The position numbers were made by a program, and so were the translations under genes. A DNA stretch of 64,000 bases. Origin: Adiantum capillus-veneris. Taxonomy: Eukaryota > Streptophyta > Polypodiopsida > Polypodiales > Pteridaceae. The stretch spans positions 84,898,180 to 84,962,179 of the forward strand of contig CM043962.1 in NCBI GenBank assembly GCA_014529385.2. The letters are read 5' to 3'. Under the pieces are notes generated by a model, which worked only from the letters and a program-made list of their open reading frames with translations, was not told the origin of the DNA and searched no databases. Shown here in pieces: positions 1 through 12,314 of the stretch (position 1 is its first letter; every line of letters begins with the position of its first letter).

Positions 1-1630
1 CTGCCCCGTCTAAAGGAGAGACATATGAATTCCACCTCAAGCTGCAAAGCGCATGGATCTCCTCATATCGCTCTACTTTCGGCTCATGCTGTACAAGCTG
101 CTCGATCATGCGGTCCATTGCCTCATAAATCTTGCCAATGCAAGGATCCATGCCATCCAGAACTTGAAGCAAATGAACCACCGGTTTTACCTGTGCGTCT
201 AGACTCTTGAGCTCCTTCGATCCTCTGCCTTATCCTTGCACAAAATCCTTGCAACTGTCTTTGCATAGAGGGAGGTGATGAATTCATCATTGATGAAGAC
301 TTGTCGGACCGCATTTTGACATTCAGACAGCCTGCGCACGAGAAGAAAGTTGAATGCGAAGCGGGTGTCTGAATACTTTAGAAGCACTTTGCCGCCCGAC
401 CTCTTGAGGTACTCACTCCGAACCAAGTTGTGATTGTTGATGAAAGTAACAATCTTCACTACATTAGCAATGATTGGAGCAATCCAGTCTAGCTTGCGGA
501 TGTCTTTTAGAAGGTTGTTCAATCAGTGTGCCATGCAAAAGCACACTGTCACATGCGGATAGTGGCCCTCTATAATAGCTGCTACTGCCTTGTTTGATGC
601 CTCCCCATCTGTGACAAAGGCCACCACGTGTTGCTGACCGATCGATTCTATGGCTACTGTCCACTCTGTAGAGAGGACATCGGCGGACTTGCCACTCTCG
701 GTGGCATCATGAGAGTGCACAAAGTACATCTCTCCACTCGAGTATGCGCTGAGACCATAGATAGATCTCTTCCTTGTATCGCTCCACCCAGCGGCAATAA
801 GGGAAACGCCATGTTTTGCCCAAAGACGCTGAATATTGAGTGTTGCTTGCTCCACGATAGCCTTCTCTCGATCGAGCAAAGTGGTTCGGAGAGCCTCTGA
901 AGATGGCGGCACATAGCCGGTGCCATTCTCACCTTTCCTTTGCATCATGACTTTCCAATACTCCGACCTATTTCAATCAAACATAGAAGAGGATAGTATC
1001 AAAAGGGCGGAAACGATGATAACGGAAGAAATGAGAGAGAAGGTTGATAAATCATAAAACATATCTCGTTGCGACAAATGGGATATGGTCGTGATAGAAG
1101 AATCGGGCCATGGCCGCATCCACCTCTTCCTTCTTCTTTGGGTCTCAAGAGGTGGCAAGGGTCTTTTGGCAACAAATCGGACCCGATGAAGATCCACTGG
1201 CACCTTAACCGGGTAGAGAGAAAGAAGGGAAAATGAAGGTCTTTGGGTTGATACCTTTGCGTGCGGGCTTGGCTTTATGGTTGGATTGCCGATCGTTTTC
1301 CTCGAGCTCCTTCCTCTTGGTGCAAAATTTCACCTCATGTCCCGGCACTCGAAGAAAGTGTGCCCTCACTTTGTCATGCCCCCCTTTCCGCGTGTAAGAG
1401 CATAGCTTGCATTCCCATGCACGAGAACCTCCCGCCGCCGACAAGGTGCCCTCCGAGGTCACTTCATCCCACCACGACCATTCCTTCGCCTTTTGAGTGT
1501 TGCCCGCATGAACGGAGGGGGTTGTACGAGAAGAAAGGCCATGGAGTGACGGATGATGAAGACAAAAGAAAATCACGATAGAGAGCTTGAGAGAGGCTTC
1601 ACTTCTTGAGAAGTTGAGAGTCGAGCCCAA
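1..1630 (-). pseudogene. hAT-family transposase, broken
   Basis: Reads right to left. The first segment (about 1205-1500) has a BED-type zinc finger (WECKLCSYTRKGG...HFLRVPGH). Next, around 1060-1140, comes ARFFYHDHIPF, then SEYWKVMMQRKG and YVPPSSEALRTTLLDREK (948 downward). This order is that of plant hAT transposases with a DUF659 domain. The conserved CMAH..LNNLLKDI block at about 520 is cut by an in-frame TGA. Near 200 a frameshift moves the frame before LLQVLDGMDPCIGKIYEAMDRM. The segments from 1140 to 960 are probably separated by introns, but I could not place splice sites with certainty. The C-terminal dimerisation domain would lie left of the window. It would have moved a DNA transposon by cut and paste; this copy is dead. 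Confidence 0.85.
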
Positions 1631-1930
1631 GGGAGAGAGAGCTTGAGCCTTGAAGCCTTGAGGCTTGAAAGTTCAGAGCAAGAGGGAGCTTAGAGAGCCT
1701 TGAAGGCTTGAGGCTTGAGAGCTTGAGAGCAAGAGAGAGCTTGAGAGCCTTGAAGGCTTGAGGCTTGAGGCTTGAGGCTTGAGAGCTTGAGCAATGAGTA
1801 GACTGTAGTGCGGAGGGGAGGTTGAAGCTTGAGAGCAAGAGAGAGAGCCTTGAGAAGTTGATTGAACTTGAGAGCAAGAGACTCGAGTGAGCTTGAGAGG
1901 AAAGGGTGAGGGGGTGGCTAGTTATACAGG
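1620..1930. repeat. Degenerate GCTTGAGAGC tandem repeat
   Basis: Imperfect reiterations of a roughly 30-bp unit built from GCTTGAGAGC, CTTGAAGGCTTGAGG and AGCAAGAGAG. It lies just upstream of the hAT transposase start and may be part of that transposon's 5' region. Confidence 0.7.
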
Positions 1931-2190
1931 AAAATGTATGAGGCCTAAAGCCTATGAGGCGTTTTTTACACCCTTTTAAAAAATGCCCGTTTTTCATTGT
2001 TTTCCAAATCTGTCCGTTTCTGTCCGTTGCAGACCGTTCTGGCCGTTCCAGTCATTCCGGATCGTTTCAGTCGTCCGTTCCGGTTTCAAGCTGCCTGTCG
2101 AAACGCGCTGGCGTTCCGGGGCATTCCTCCCATTTCCAGCCGGTCGGAACGCCGTTCTGGCGTTCCAAGCCTGAATTTGGCCATTCCCCG
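1931..2190. other. CGTTCC-rich spacer, possible hAT subterminal region
   Basis: Many scattered CCGTTC / CGTTCC motifs and no credible gene. LINE sequence resumes at about 2190. The spacer therefore sits between the hAT gene and the LINE and could be the transposon's subterminal region. The other hAT end is outside the window, so terminal repeats could not be checked. Confidence 0.35.
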
Positions 2191-4349
2191 GTAACTTTGA
2201 TGTCCGGCCAAAGTGATCAGGATCCTCTGATGTAGCCTCCGTCGATGCTGTGTAGTCCTATGTAGCCATGGGCGTCTAGATCTCCTTGTTTCGGTCGCTC
2301 GGTCGATCAACATGCCTCTGGTGTGAGGAGAATGTGAGCTGTACTGTGGTAGCTGCACCTCTGGCTGCCCAGTGTCCACTCTAAAGAAGTCTGTGATCCG
2401 TCTTTTAGATTGGCTAGCCTCTCCTCTCGTCAGGCTCTCTGTGTGTCTGCACAACTCCAGCAAAAACTGACCCATACATCTCTGGTCCTCATACCCCATG
2501 ACTCTAGAGAGTGGTTTAAAGCCCTCTCTGAACAGGCAGTAAAAGTGGCCTCGTATCTCATAGTAAACTGGGCATTGGCATGTGTAGTGCAACTCTGTCT
2601 GAGGCTCCATGTGACATAGGGACATGTCCTGGCCTATGTTGGTACTCCGCTGTATCTACCAATCTTGATTCGAAGCTGGTGTGAAGGTGTGCGTATCTGG
2701 CCAATAGCACATCGTATCTCATGAGATAAGTGGGTGTCCTTGTATGTGGGCCTCGTCACAAAACCATCCTCAGTAAGCTGGAGAAGATGCTCTCTATAGA
2801 AAGCCATCTTCGTGCCCAACTCTTGAGCCGACTGTATCCAAGTCCTCCTAGTATCTAGCTGAATCAGGTCTTGGCGGATGAGCCCAATGATCTCGGATTG
2901 TGTAAGAGTCAGAGAGGGTGCATCCCCAATGAGTATTGGAACGGGGGCAATCTGTCCATGCTGAACCCATGTACCCGAAACCATGATGTCATCTCCCCAT
3001 ACGCCCTGCAAAGCTAACTGTTGAGAGGACTTAAGTGCTAGGCAAGCATATCTGTCTTTGGGGAGGTCCCACAAGCGGTGTAAAAAAGAGATTGATCTGG
3101 TAAGCCCCTCAACCACTAGCGGGGGGGTGGCTAGCTCCGCTCGAATAATGTCATGTGGTACTGAAACCTTGGCTCTAATAAGCCGCGAGATCATAGAGAC
3201 TAGAGGCTTCTCCATGTCTCCCCATCAAGCAATGCGACCCGACCTCCTGTGATGGTCCAATGAGGCCCCCATATCTGGACTCCATAGAGCAATGCGAAAG
3301 CCACCAGAGTGTCAAAAAGCGAGAGCTTCGTTTGAGGCTCCTGAAATTGAATCTGTGAACACATCCTCTCCAATCCACCCAATGTTGCATGTGCTCTAGT
3401 CAATCTAGTCTCTACTCCTCTCCTCAAGGAAAATGTTGGTCCACTAAAGACCACCCCAAGGTAGGTGTAAGCATTTGTATACTCCACTGTCTCATGGCCG
3501 TATGTGAATGTGGGTGCTGATCTCCTAGTCCATTGTGGGGTGGTGTTAAACACCATAACCTTGGTTTTACCAAGGTTGACAGACAGACCACTGTCGTGAG
3601 AAAACCTATGCAAAGCATCCTAGTGACGTTGCATCCCTTCTGGAGAGTTGGAGATCAACACAATATCATATAACAATAGTGGAATCCATGTCCTTGCCAA
3701 CTGTGCACCTCTATCACCCTCTCTCTCAATATAGTCAGAAACCTCATCCACATACATACCAAATAGAGTAGGAGAGAGCGGGCAGTGTTGCTTCACCCCA
3801 ATAGTGGACTGAACTAATGTAGATAACCCCTTTGGAGTGTGTACATGCCCCACTACTAACCTGTATAATGTCATAATCCCCCAAATCAGCTCTGTGGGTA
3901 CTCCCATCTCTTGAAGTCTGCACATCAATCTAGCTGTGGGCATTGTGTCAAATGCTTTCAAAGCTACAATAGATCTGTCTCCCATGTGATCTGCCCTCCT
4001 CAATGATGGCTTTGAGTGTCAGAATGTGGTCAAGAGTAGAAAAACCTCTCCTGAACCTTGCGTGCCCGGCTACGTGTATACCCTCCCTCTCTGCCCATCT
4101 ACTTAGCTATTGCTCAAGAATGGATGCGTACAACCCAACCAATGTGTGTCCACTCATGATAGTGCGATAGTTTCCAAGCTCCATAGGGTCTCCTGACTTG
4201 AAGATAGGTACAATAGTAGATAAACTCCAAGTATCAGGCAAACCCTCACACATGGCACGGTTGAACATCACTGCTAGAAGCTTTGCAAGCAGATCCCTGG
4301 CATGTATAAAATGCTCAGCCACTAAGCCATCATGATCATGTGCTCTCCT
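2190..4349 (-). pseudogene. LINE reverse transcriptase, 3' half (copy N)
   Basis: Reads right to left: NYRTIM and LVGLYASILEQ (RT fingers), KAFDTMPTARLMCRLQEMGVP, GVKQHCPLSPTLFGMYVDEVSDYIE (palm), VNLGKTKVMVFNTTPQW, then a long C-terminal region. It ends in a Cys-His zinc-binding motif (CHMEPQTELHYTCQCPVYYE). Several frameshifts separate the parts. The catalytic YADD is reduced to Y-D by a 6-bp in-frame loss (LLLYDIVLIS near 3665). Paralogous copies lie at 20250-21039 with 54396-55440 and at 63060-63480. There is no endonuclease domain: the copy is cut at 4349 by a solo LTR and does not continue beyond it. The left side is interrupted near 2190 by the hAT-associated spacer. Confidence 0.88.
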
Positions 4350-4910
4350 TGTAACAAACTTGGACACTCCAAGTCAAGATTCTACCGCAACACAGCAGAG
4401 ATTCACTTCAAAACAGTTCACAATTCACAATTGATTCGACATGGCCCGATGGAGTTCCGTGCCTAGAGATATTGGCGCCAAAGACTGGCGCCCCTTTCGG
4501 TATTTCTTTTTGTATTATTCTGTGTTCAAAGTACAAGAGAGTGGGAGGGTTCTCGCTCTCAGATTGTGCGTCTAGATGCTCTGAGTTGCGAGGGCCATGC
4601 CAACTAATTTATAGATTATAAGGTATGCCCAAAAAGCAGAGCCCCAAAAGCTATCAATGAAAAGCTTTGAAAAATAAAGCAATTAATCAAAAAGCTTCCA
4701 ATTCAGCTTGCGTACGATTCAACCAGCTTTTCCGTACGCACTGCCACGTCAACAGCTCAGTGCAAAAAGCGGAATTTCCGTACAACACTGCCACATCAAC
4801 ACTTTCAGTGTGAATTTTGGAAATCTGCCACGTCAGCCTGCTCCCGCGTTTTTTGAGTTGGTACCCTGTTGGGAATGCGTCCGGGCATGCCATGTCACTG
4901 GTTTGTGACA
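4350..4910 (-). mobile_element. Solo LTR of the TGTCACAAAG chromovirus family
   Basis: On the minus strand it starts TGTCACAAA and ends TTTGTTACA. It carries the family's conserved block (GGCGCCAGTCTTTGG, AATATCTCTAGGCACGGAAC) at about 4440-4500. Flanking 5-mers are CTCCT (4345-4349) and CTCCC (4911-4915), which could be a one-mismatch target duplication. LINE N does not resume on the far side, so this is not proven. Confidence 0.85.
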
Positions 4911-4918
4911 CTCCCAGT

Positions 4919-5261
<343 letters not shown>

Positions 5262-5507
5262 TTTTTTTTTTTCTGAGAAAAAGATCCTTCTAGTAGTTAA
5301 TAAAATTGCCCATAGGGCTACAACCACCTCTTCGAGAGAGGGCTACAACAACCATGTGACTCGCCTCGGTTGTCTGGAGTCCCACAACCTCTCCCAAAAA
5401 GCTGCCAAGAACTTAGCTGTGAGACCCTCCTCTTGCCAATGAGGTGCTGCAGCAAGGCGAGCCTCTCTCTGTGCTGCCAGTATGTGACGTCCCAATCGAA
5501 CAGTGTA

Positions 5508-8500
5508 CTAATAGAAAGGGACACCTGGGTGGTCTGCAGAAGAGAAAGGGTCCCTCCAGAGCCACTCTCCAGGGTCCCACTGTACTCGTGTCAGTGGACA
5601 ACACTCCCAGGCCCACAACCTCCAATGTCGAGTCTCAAGAGCTACTGGGTCAAGATCGATGACACAAGTCCTTCCACAGATGCCCACCACTCGGATCCTC
5701 TGAAAACAGCACTCTGCCACCTGCGGGGCCTCTACTGCAACTCGCTGTAAGCGTCCCCAACCTTGTAACTCGAAAAACAGGGAGGAAATAGTCTCTGAGC
5801 AAGCCCGAACTGAGATGAGAACCTCTAGCCGCGTGAAGGCTCCCATCCATCTGGGTGCTGCTGGCTCGAGAGATGTGAGCCACTCAGCTGGTACTTCCTC
5901 TGGGATGTCTTGGCACATGCTCTGCACCCCTCTCATGCCATGTAGTTGAAAGACCTGGAGCTCCTCTGATAAGCCCGAAAACTGTAACCAATCACCTAAA
6001 GAGCGTGTTGGACCCGCTACCATGGGACCCCAGGAAACATGAGGCCGACTACCCACCAAGTGGCCTCTCTGAGTGCTAACCATGGGGTTCCAAACAAGGG
6101 GCTGTCGTAAGTGCTCCTCCGTGCAAGTAGGTTGCTGCTGCTCCAGGCCTCGCCGCAAATGCTCCCAAGATCGAAGCAAACTCACAGCGAAGCGGTCCTC
6201 TAGTCTCCTGCTCAAACCCACTCTGCGCATCTCTGTGAAGACCCATCTGGTCGAAGGTCGCCAGGGGCCTCTTGCCTGAGGCACCCTAGCACGAAGCCCC
6301 TGTAGCAAGAACTCCTTCCAGGGCTCCTCACCTGGAAGAAGTCCTCTGATGATGAACTTCCCAAGAAGGGCTCTCCTCTGTTGTGCTGGGTCTATGATCC
6401 CAAGCCCTCCCTGTGAACAAGGAAGAGTGATGACCTGCCAAGCCACTTTGGCCTGGGCTATCTGAGTGTCACGCCCTGACCAAAGGAAGTTCCTGATCAG
6501 CCTCTTTACCTGGCTGATACAAGAACTCGAGAAGATTCAGCAAGAAGTGATGTATCACATAGTCGCCAACAACACCTGGTTGGCCACTACAACTCTGCGA
6601 GCCAGAGAGAGTCGTGCGGAGCTCCAATGTAACAACTTCCTCCTGATAGACAGGAGGAGGGGGGTAATCTGTTGCTCGGGAGACAAGTCCAGACCAACCT
6701 GACAGCCCAAGTATCGAACTACAGTCCCTGGGGGAATCCACATGAAACCCTAACCCGGCATCCAATCGGGCACAGGAGCACTACCAACTGAGAAAGCTAT
6801 TGTCTTTCTCCAGTTGATCAGTGCGCCAGATGCACAACAAAAGGTCTCTAGAGCCTGCTCACACCTGTGAAGGTTGGCCTCATGGCCATCCAGTACAAGG
6901 CTCAGTCGTCAGCAAACTCAGCGTCCAGTAGCTCATCTCCCCGAATAGGGAGTGCTTAGCCCCGTAAACCAACCTGCTGTGAAACCAAAAACCTGCTCAT
7001 CGCCCCAGCATAGAATAGAAAGAGGAAGGGGGCAAGAGGGCAGCCTTGTTTGACCGAATGTGTGAGCATGAAACGATCACCTCTACCTCCTGACAAAAGT
7101 ACCTGACTGTGTGCCCGTCTGTACAAAGCTGACACCCCTCTGATCGAAGCATCTGAGAATCCCATCCTACGTAGAGTGCCCTCTAGAAAGTCCCAATTAA
7201 CTCTGTTGTAGGCCTTCTCAAAATCGAGAAGAAGAATCACCAGATCCTCACCACGGAGCCGTGCTAGGGCAGAAGCCTCCCCGAAAGTAAAGATGTTGTC
7301 AAGGATACTGCACTCCTTGACAAAACCTGTCCGAGTCCCATGTATAAGGCTCTCTAGAAGTGGTTGGATCCTCAAACTTAGAGCCTTGGCAAGAATTTTG
7401 TAGGCTGAGTTGAGGATGGTGATGGGGCGCCACTGTTGAATCTCATCCAAGGAGCCACCCTTCTTGGGAATGAGGTAGATCAGACCCTCACTCAGGCTGT
7501 CAGGCATCTCTCCTGTGTGCAAGATGTACTGGAAAGCACTACAGAGATCTGGCCAAGCAAGTCCCAGTACTCCAAGAAAAAACTGGGAGTCAAGCCATCC
7601 TCACCTGGACAACTACCATGGGGGAGTGCACTAAGAGCCGTGTGCAACTCCTCAAGCTGAAGTGGCAGCTCAAGCCTCTGAGAGATCTCCTCAGTCACAA
7701 GACAAGGCATCTGGGCCCACATCTGCTCTCTGCATGCATCTTGACGCTTTGACTGAGGCTCTGCAGACAGTAACTCATGGTAAAAGTCAGTAGCAACTGC
7801 ACGCATGTCCTCTGGCTCATAAGCAACTGACCCGTCGGGCCTCCTCAACTGACTGACCTTGGCATGCGTATGCCGAGGTCCCACTGCCTCGAAGAAAGCA
7901 CCAGTCACTTTGTCACCTATCTGCGTCCACTGAGATGCCAGTCGATGGAAAGCAAACTCATGGCGCCGCTCCTCTGTGCTAACAAGCTCGTGGAGAGCCT
8001 GCTGTAACTGCTCCTCCAACCAAGGACTGTCTGGATGCTGCTCCTGCATCCTCTACAAGGAAGCAACGCCGCGTCTGAGATGTTGCTCCTCCTCTCTCGG
8101 TGTTGCTAGGCGAGCCAAAGACTCCTGGAGAAAGAAACGACTAAGTTGAGCTAGTCTTGAGGCCACTCTGTCAGCAGGAGAACCTTGCATGTCCAAGCTC
8201 TCTGTCCAAAGAGCCTCCACTCACTCTCTGAGTGCAGAGTCCGGCAAGACACTCTCAGGGATGCGAAGCATCGTGCTCCCCCTCCTCTGCCTATCGGCCA
8301 TTGTGAGGATCACTGGTGCATGGTCCGAGAAGGAAGTCCTTGCCAGACTGCCAACTGTCCCACCCAAGTCACAGAAATGGTCACTAGTGTAGAAGCGATC
8401 TATTTGTGATAGATTCACTCCTCCCACTCTGTGGTCTGAGCGAGAGAAGTCCCTGCTGTCCGGGGGCCTCACGAAGCTAGATTGCTGCCACACATCTGAA

Positions 8501-9044
8501 ACCCTCAGAGTCATACAAAACCGATCCCAAGCTGCCAGCTCTAATCCATGTACAGTAGCATGGCTACCACCAATCCTGTCAGAAGGGTCCTTCAACATGT
8601 TGAAGTCACCCCCTATGCACCACTGCTCTGCTTGCGGGCAGAGACTCAACAATCTGTGACCAAAACTCTACTCGTGCACTCGCCACATTGGGCGCATATA
8701 TGTTGAGGAAGCCCACAAGGCAACCTTGAAGCTGCATGGTGATCCATTGAGCCTTGCCTCGCACAACAATCCCTCTGCCCACAATGGCCTGCTGCAATAG
8801 TCATACGTATCCCACCCTGAATGCCTCCAGGTCCAAAAGCAGCTGACTAAAAAGTGTCATATTGTCCACGCAAGAGCTAATCACATCGTCTAATGCGGCT
8901 CTCACACAGGTGATGCTCTTGTAGCATAAGGAGATCAATCTCTCCTCCCACAAGGCAACGTTGAAGCTCCTGACGCAGTCGGCCCCTCTGACGCTGAAAC
9001 AGGGGCCCACCTAATCGCTGCACATTCCATGAGACGATCCTCAT
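5508..9044 (-). pseudogene. L1 ORF2, endonuclease-reverse transcriptase
   Basis: Begins MRIVSWNVQRLGG at 9044, the usual start of the APE-like endonuclease. NIYAPN, GGDFN (about 8590) and SDHAPV (about 8310) are its catalytic blocks. RT follows: PGEDGLTPSFF, IYLIPKKGG, WRPITILNSAYKILAK, LLLDFEKAYNRVNW, SVKQGCPLAPFLF and the catalytic FADD (about 6910-6925, followed at once by a frame-shifted TGA). The C-terminal part YLGCQVGL, WSGRDTQIAQAKVAW and GGLGIIDPAQQRRALLGKFI (6446 downward) is typical of plant L1. At least four frameshifts or stops are visible (near 8890, 8650, 7520, 6915). Confidence 0.9.
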
Positions 9045-10622
9045 GGGGAGCGAGAGAGAACAAATGCTGCCGCAGTAGCTAAACGTGCTATCTTCGATGC
9101 TGGCTTGGATGGGGAGTAATCCACATCAAGGCGTCCTCTAGATAAGCGTGACTGCAAAGAGTGCCTCACCCAAGCCCAAGTAGACCGAGCCGTGCATAAA
9201 GCTACCTCCTCTGTCCAGGAATTCTCATGAATGTATACATAGCATGGCGGGCATTGCGTATTAGCAAAGAGGTGAACCATAATGTGTCTACATCCTGCTG
9301 CATCTGGAGGTGTCACAGTAAACTTGGCCAATGGCCAAAGAGTCTGAAGCAAGTCTGTAACTCCTAGGTCTCCCATGTGATGAGAGAACTCTAGGGCCTG
9401 TGTCTGAAGCCACTCCAAAACTGAGTCGTGTGTCCACTCAGTCTGGTCCCGGCCGCAAAGGGGAAACGAGAAGCCAACCGCCGAGTCCAAGGCCTATATC
9501 CCCCTAGCTGCAAGAAACAAAACATGAACCCTAAAGGGGGGGGAGAAGGGGGCGAGGGGGATCGGCAAGGGTAGGGGGGCGAGGAGGAGAGGTGGAGGGA
9601 GCAGGAGGCGGGAGGGAAGCTGAAGAGGAGGGGGAGGGGGGTGGGCTGTCGAGGGTGAAGCTGAGGTGAAGGCTGGGGTAGGGAACTCGTCCTGTTGAAG
9701 AGGACCGAATTGGTTCCCCGTGGGAACCCTTTGCTGTTGGGCAGGTGCCTGAGGACCACTCTGAGTGCCAGGTTGTCGTTGTGGCCCCTGCCCGTCGTCA
9801 ACCACGAACCTGTTGCCAACCCTCCTCTGCTGGAGCCCCAGGCTCGGAGGGTGGCTCTGTCTGTGCTGTGTGTCTTTGCCTGCTGCTGCTGGCCAGCCCT
9901 TGAAGGCTGGGGCTGGACTTGAAGTGTAGGTCGGGGCCTCCTCCGTGGACAGGCCTTCGCAAGATGGCCCATCTGTCGACAAATGAAGCACTGATTCGGG
10001 AGGCCCAAATACTCCACGCTTTGTCTAAACCAACCCCCACTCACCCGAGGAAGAAGGATGACCTTCGGGAGAGTGTGGCTGTCCCTAACCAAAACGCGAA
10101 TTGAGGGAATGCCGGCCGCCTTGGCAGCTACTGAGGTTGCCGTGCGAGGTGTCTACAGGATAGTCCCAATCGCTGAGCCTATCCTGGACAAAAGTGGTAG
10201 GTACTCCCTTCGCAAACCAGGAAAGTAGACGGAGATGGGAAGGTCTGCCTCTCTACCAAAACATTTGAAGCAGGGTCAAAACCATGTCTCCACTGTCGAA
10301 AGTGGGCTTGAACTGCTCGGATGGTCAAAGGGCTCATGGCGATGACCTTGGACACCATCTCGGAGGTCTCAAACTCGATCTGATAGTAGCCTCGTCTGAG
10401 AAACTGGACGTCCAAGATCTTGCCCACCTCCGCAAGAAGGCGGGCCTGGAGAAGGTCTAGTAGCTCTCCTCTGCTAGGTCTGGTGCCGAGAATCTTGCAG
10501 ATGACGGAGGTCGCCTGGAGGCGCTCCGCCTCTGCTGCGAGCCTCGCTTGCTCTGTTGGTGAAAGAGCAAGTCGGATGGTGGGCTCTGCAGGCTTCTGAG
10601 GAGTCCCTATGGGGCGGAGCAT
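9041..10622 (-). pseudogene. L1 ORF1 (RNA-binding, zinc knuckle)
   Basis: Starts at the ATG giving MLRPIGTPQKP (10622). It has a DUF4283-like region (GTRPSRGELLDLLQ, EVGKILDVQFLRRGYYQIEFETSEM), then a CCHC knuckle CFICRQMGHLAKAC near 9975, a Pro/Gln-rich stretch, and a C-terminal part ending TGA at 9043-9041. In related plant L1 elements ORF1 binds the element RNA. The frame is broken at about 10180 (stop and shift), at a TAG near 10155, and again near 9500. The stop codon overlaps the ORF2 start as ATGA (9044-9041). Confidence 0.8.
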
Positions 10623-10920
10623 GAGCCTCCATTTGTGTCTGCTGCCGTGGAGAAGGGCGAGAAGGCGATGATGAGATGAGGCCCTCGATTGGACGAGCTC
10701 GCCAAAAATGCTGAAAATGCGGAGGACTTCCGCTGAGCAAGACCCGGGGGGAGGGGTGGGAGTAGCGAGGCGGAAGAATTGGGAGTGTGAAGTTGGGGCG
10801 GCGGGGGCTGAGGCTGAGGCTGAGGCGACCGACCGAGCGGGCGGGCGGGCGGGTGGGCTGGCTGTGGCTGCGCGCTGGTCCGAATATAGTAGGCAGCGGG
10901 CAGGCAGCTGGGCAGTGCGC

Positions 10921-10943
10921 GGGGGGGGGGGGGGGGGGGGGGG
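10921..10943. repeat. Poly-G run in L1 5' end
   Basis: 23 consecutive G on the + strand (C on the L1 sense strand) inside a very GC-rich 5' leader. It could form a G-quadruplex. Its length may be unreliable in sequencing. Confidence 0.9.
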
Positions 10944-10980
10944 CGCGGGGGCAGCAGCGAGCCTAATCCGTCGTATATGA

Positions 10981-11140
10981 CAGCCCATTTACCTTGTTTA
11001 CGAGCTTCGTGCATCTTCTTGAGCTCACTTGCCTTGAGCTTGAGTTGATTTGGGGTCAATTCCTCAGCAATCCAAAGCGTTCTTCCCTTGAGGAGGCGAG
11101 ATTGTTGTAGTAGTTTCATTCGCGTTTCCTTGTCCTTGAA
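10981..11140 (-). pseudogene. Non-LTR ORF1-like gene, 5' part
   Basis: Frame reads FKDKETRMKLLQQSRLLKG, then RTLWIAEELTPNQLKLKASE, then LKKMHEARKQGKWA, where the L1 interrupts it. It continues at 5261. The LKG..WIAEELTP.Q pattern resembles C-terminal parts of nucleic-acid-binding ORFs of non-LTR elements. The match is from memory of the pattern, not from a search. Upstream of 11140 the frame meets a stop. Confidence 0.5.
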
Positions 11141-11208
11141 TGTAAGAAAGAGAGCTTGTAGAGAAACTCAATCTCCTTTTGTTTCGATCATGAAATGCAA
11201 AATACCAT

Positions 11209-11460
11209 CACACTTCATAGAGAGAAATGAAGTGAAATCTTATATTAACGTCTTCAAAAGGACAAAATGACCTATGAGACCAAACTGTTACAATCTTGGT
11301 GGGTCTGATGATACAAAGTTTGTGTGAATAAGTAAAAGTGTGTGTACAAAATAACAAAAAAGAAAATGATAAACTCAGTGGGTAAGTATCTAGGGAGGTG
11401 TCAATGATCAAAGGCTTGCATGGGTCGATGCTGCCCATAGCTCGGTCATGATTTTCCACT
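11209..11460 (-). mobile_element. LINE 3' end fragment
   Basis: The left end reads, on the minus strand, GGTCTCATAGGTCATTTTG, CTTTTGAAGACGTTAA and TTTCACTTCATTTCTCTC. It matches the 3' end of the LINE at 55380-55440 and the fragment at 63105-63150. 5'-truncated copies ending in a CT-rich tail are typical of LINE insertion. Confidence 0.7.
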
Positions 11461-11508
11461 TGTCAGCTGCAGTAAATAACTATGTATTAATTTCTGAAGA
11501 GAGAGGAG

Positions 11509-11606
11509 AGAAGAAGAAGAGTGTTTTAACGTCGTAGGAAACTATCCCAAGAGACCTTAAAGATCTAGCCGACGAGGAGAGTTGAACTCAAGACCTGTTA
11601 TTCAAT

Positions 11607-11649
<43 letters not shown>

Positions 11650-11650
11650 C
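11509..11650 (-). mobile_element. tRNA-derived SINE copy S1 plus (GA)n
   Basis: Carries the repeat seen at 58865-59487: a box-B-like GAGTTCAACTC (on the minus strand), AGATCT, GGGATAGTTTCCTACGACG, then a CTTCTTCTTC tail. The 5' part with box A is missing. A (GA)n run with an internal duplicated GATTACCAGGC follows at 11613-11680. Confidence 0.65.
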
Positions 11651-11654
11651 CAGG

Positions 11655-12314
11655 CGAGAGAGAGAGAGATTACCAGGCTTTGTTGCTTCACATTTACTAG
11701 TAACGAAGACCAATGAACAAAATGCAACCAAACTTTGGGGGAAAACCCTAGCAGGCTACCACTACATGGGCAACAGTAATGATGCAATCAATAGCAAGAG
11801 AGGGAACGGGATGGCAAGGTTCTGGCCATGTGGTGTCTACACGATTCTGCCTAGTGCTCTTTTGGCACCAAGAGGTGTAGAAAGCTGAACGGTCCAGCTT
11901 CTCAAAAAGTACCTGTACGTGACATCAACAACAATAGAAACACAATATTGGAGTCCTCTTATACTCCTCAGAATAAAAAAATCGGGGGACTGGGGCTGAA
12001 AAATATTCTGCATCTAAAACTTAAGAGTCCTATGACCAATGCCAAAATATGGATGCAATCCACCTCAGTACAACCTATCAAAAAAACCAAGGGGAGGAAC
12101 CAAAGAAATAAAACCTCAAACCAAATCAATCTCCTTACTGCAACTGTTGAGAGACGTGTTGATGGCATGTCATCATTCAGCTTTTCATCCTTTTTCAAGT
12201 TCAGACTTTAAACTAGAAATTTAGCAACGATTGTTGAGAAGAGAAATGCTGCGGTCTTTTATTGTTAGTAGTTCAGCTTTAGTAATGCATCTTTGTCAAT
12301 GCATTAGGATTTAG
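11655..12314 (+). other. TOP1 intron, right end
   Basis: No gene seen. The segment is AT-rich, unassigned sequence ending in the acceptor GGATTTAG at 12307-12314. The intron extends leftward over all of 1-11654, since no further TOP1 exon is visible there. Confidence 0.7.

Larger units (their letters stand above)
5262..10980 (-). mobile_element. L1-type LINE, nearly full length, with target duplication
   Basis: A 5.7-kb non-LTR retrotransposon with ORF1 (zinc-knuckle RNA-binding protein), ORF2 (endonuclease plus reverse transcriptase) and an 11-nt A-tail (T-run 5262-5272 on the + strand). The sequence CAGCCCATTTACCTT occurs at 5249-5263 and again at 10981-10995, exactly at the two ends. This is the target duplication expected of L1 insertion by target-primed reverse transcription. 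Excision in silico rejoins a coding frame (GKWA/AYRGG). Both ORFs carry frameshifts and stops, so the copy is inactive. The 5' end is GC-rich with a run of 23 G. Confidence 0.93.

Noticed and set aside
4345-4915. Proven target duplication of the solo LTR at 4350-4910
   Set aside because: The 5-mers CTCCT and CTCCC differ at one base and the LINE does not resume on the far side, so it is only suggestive.
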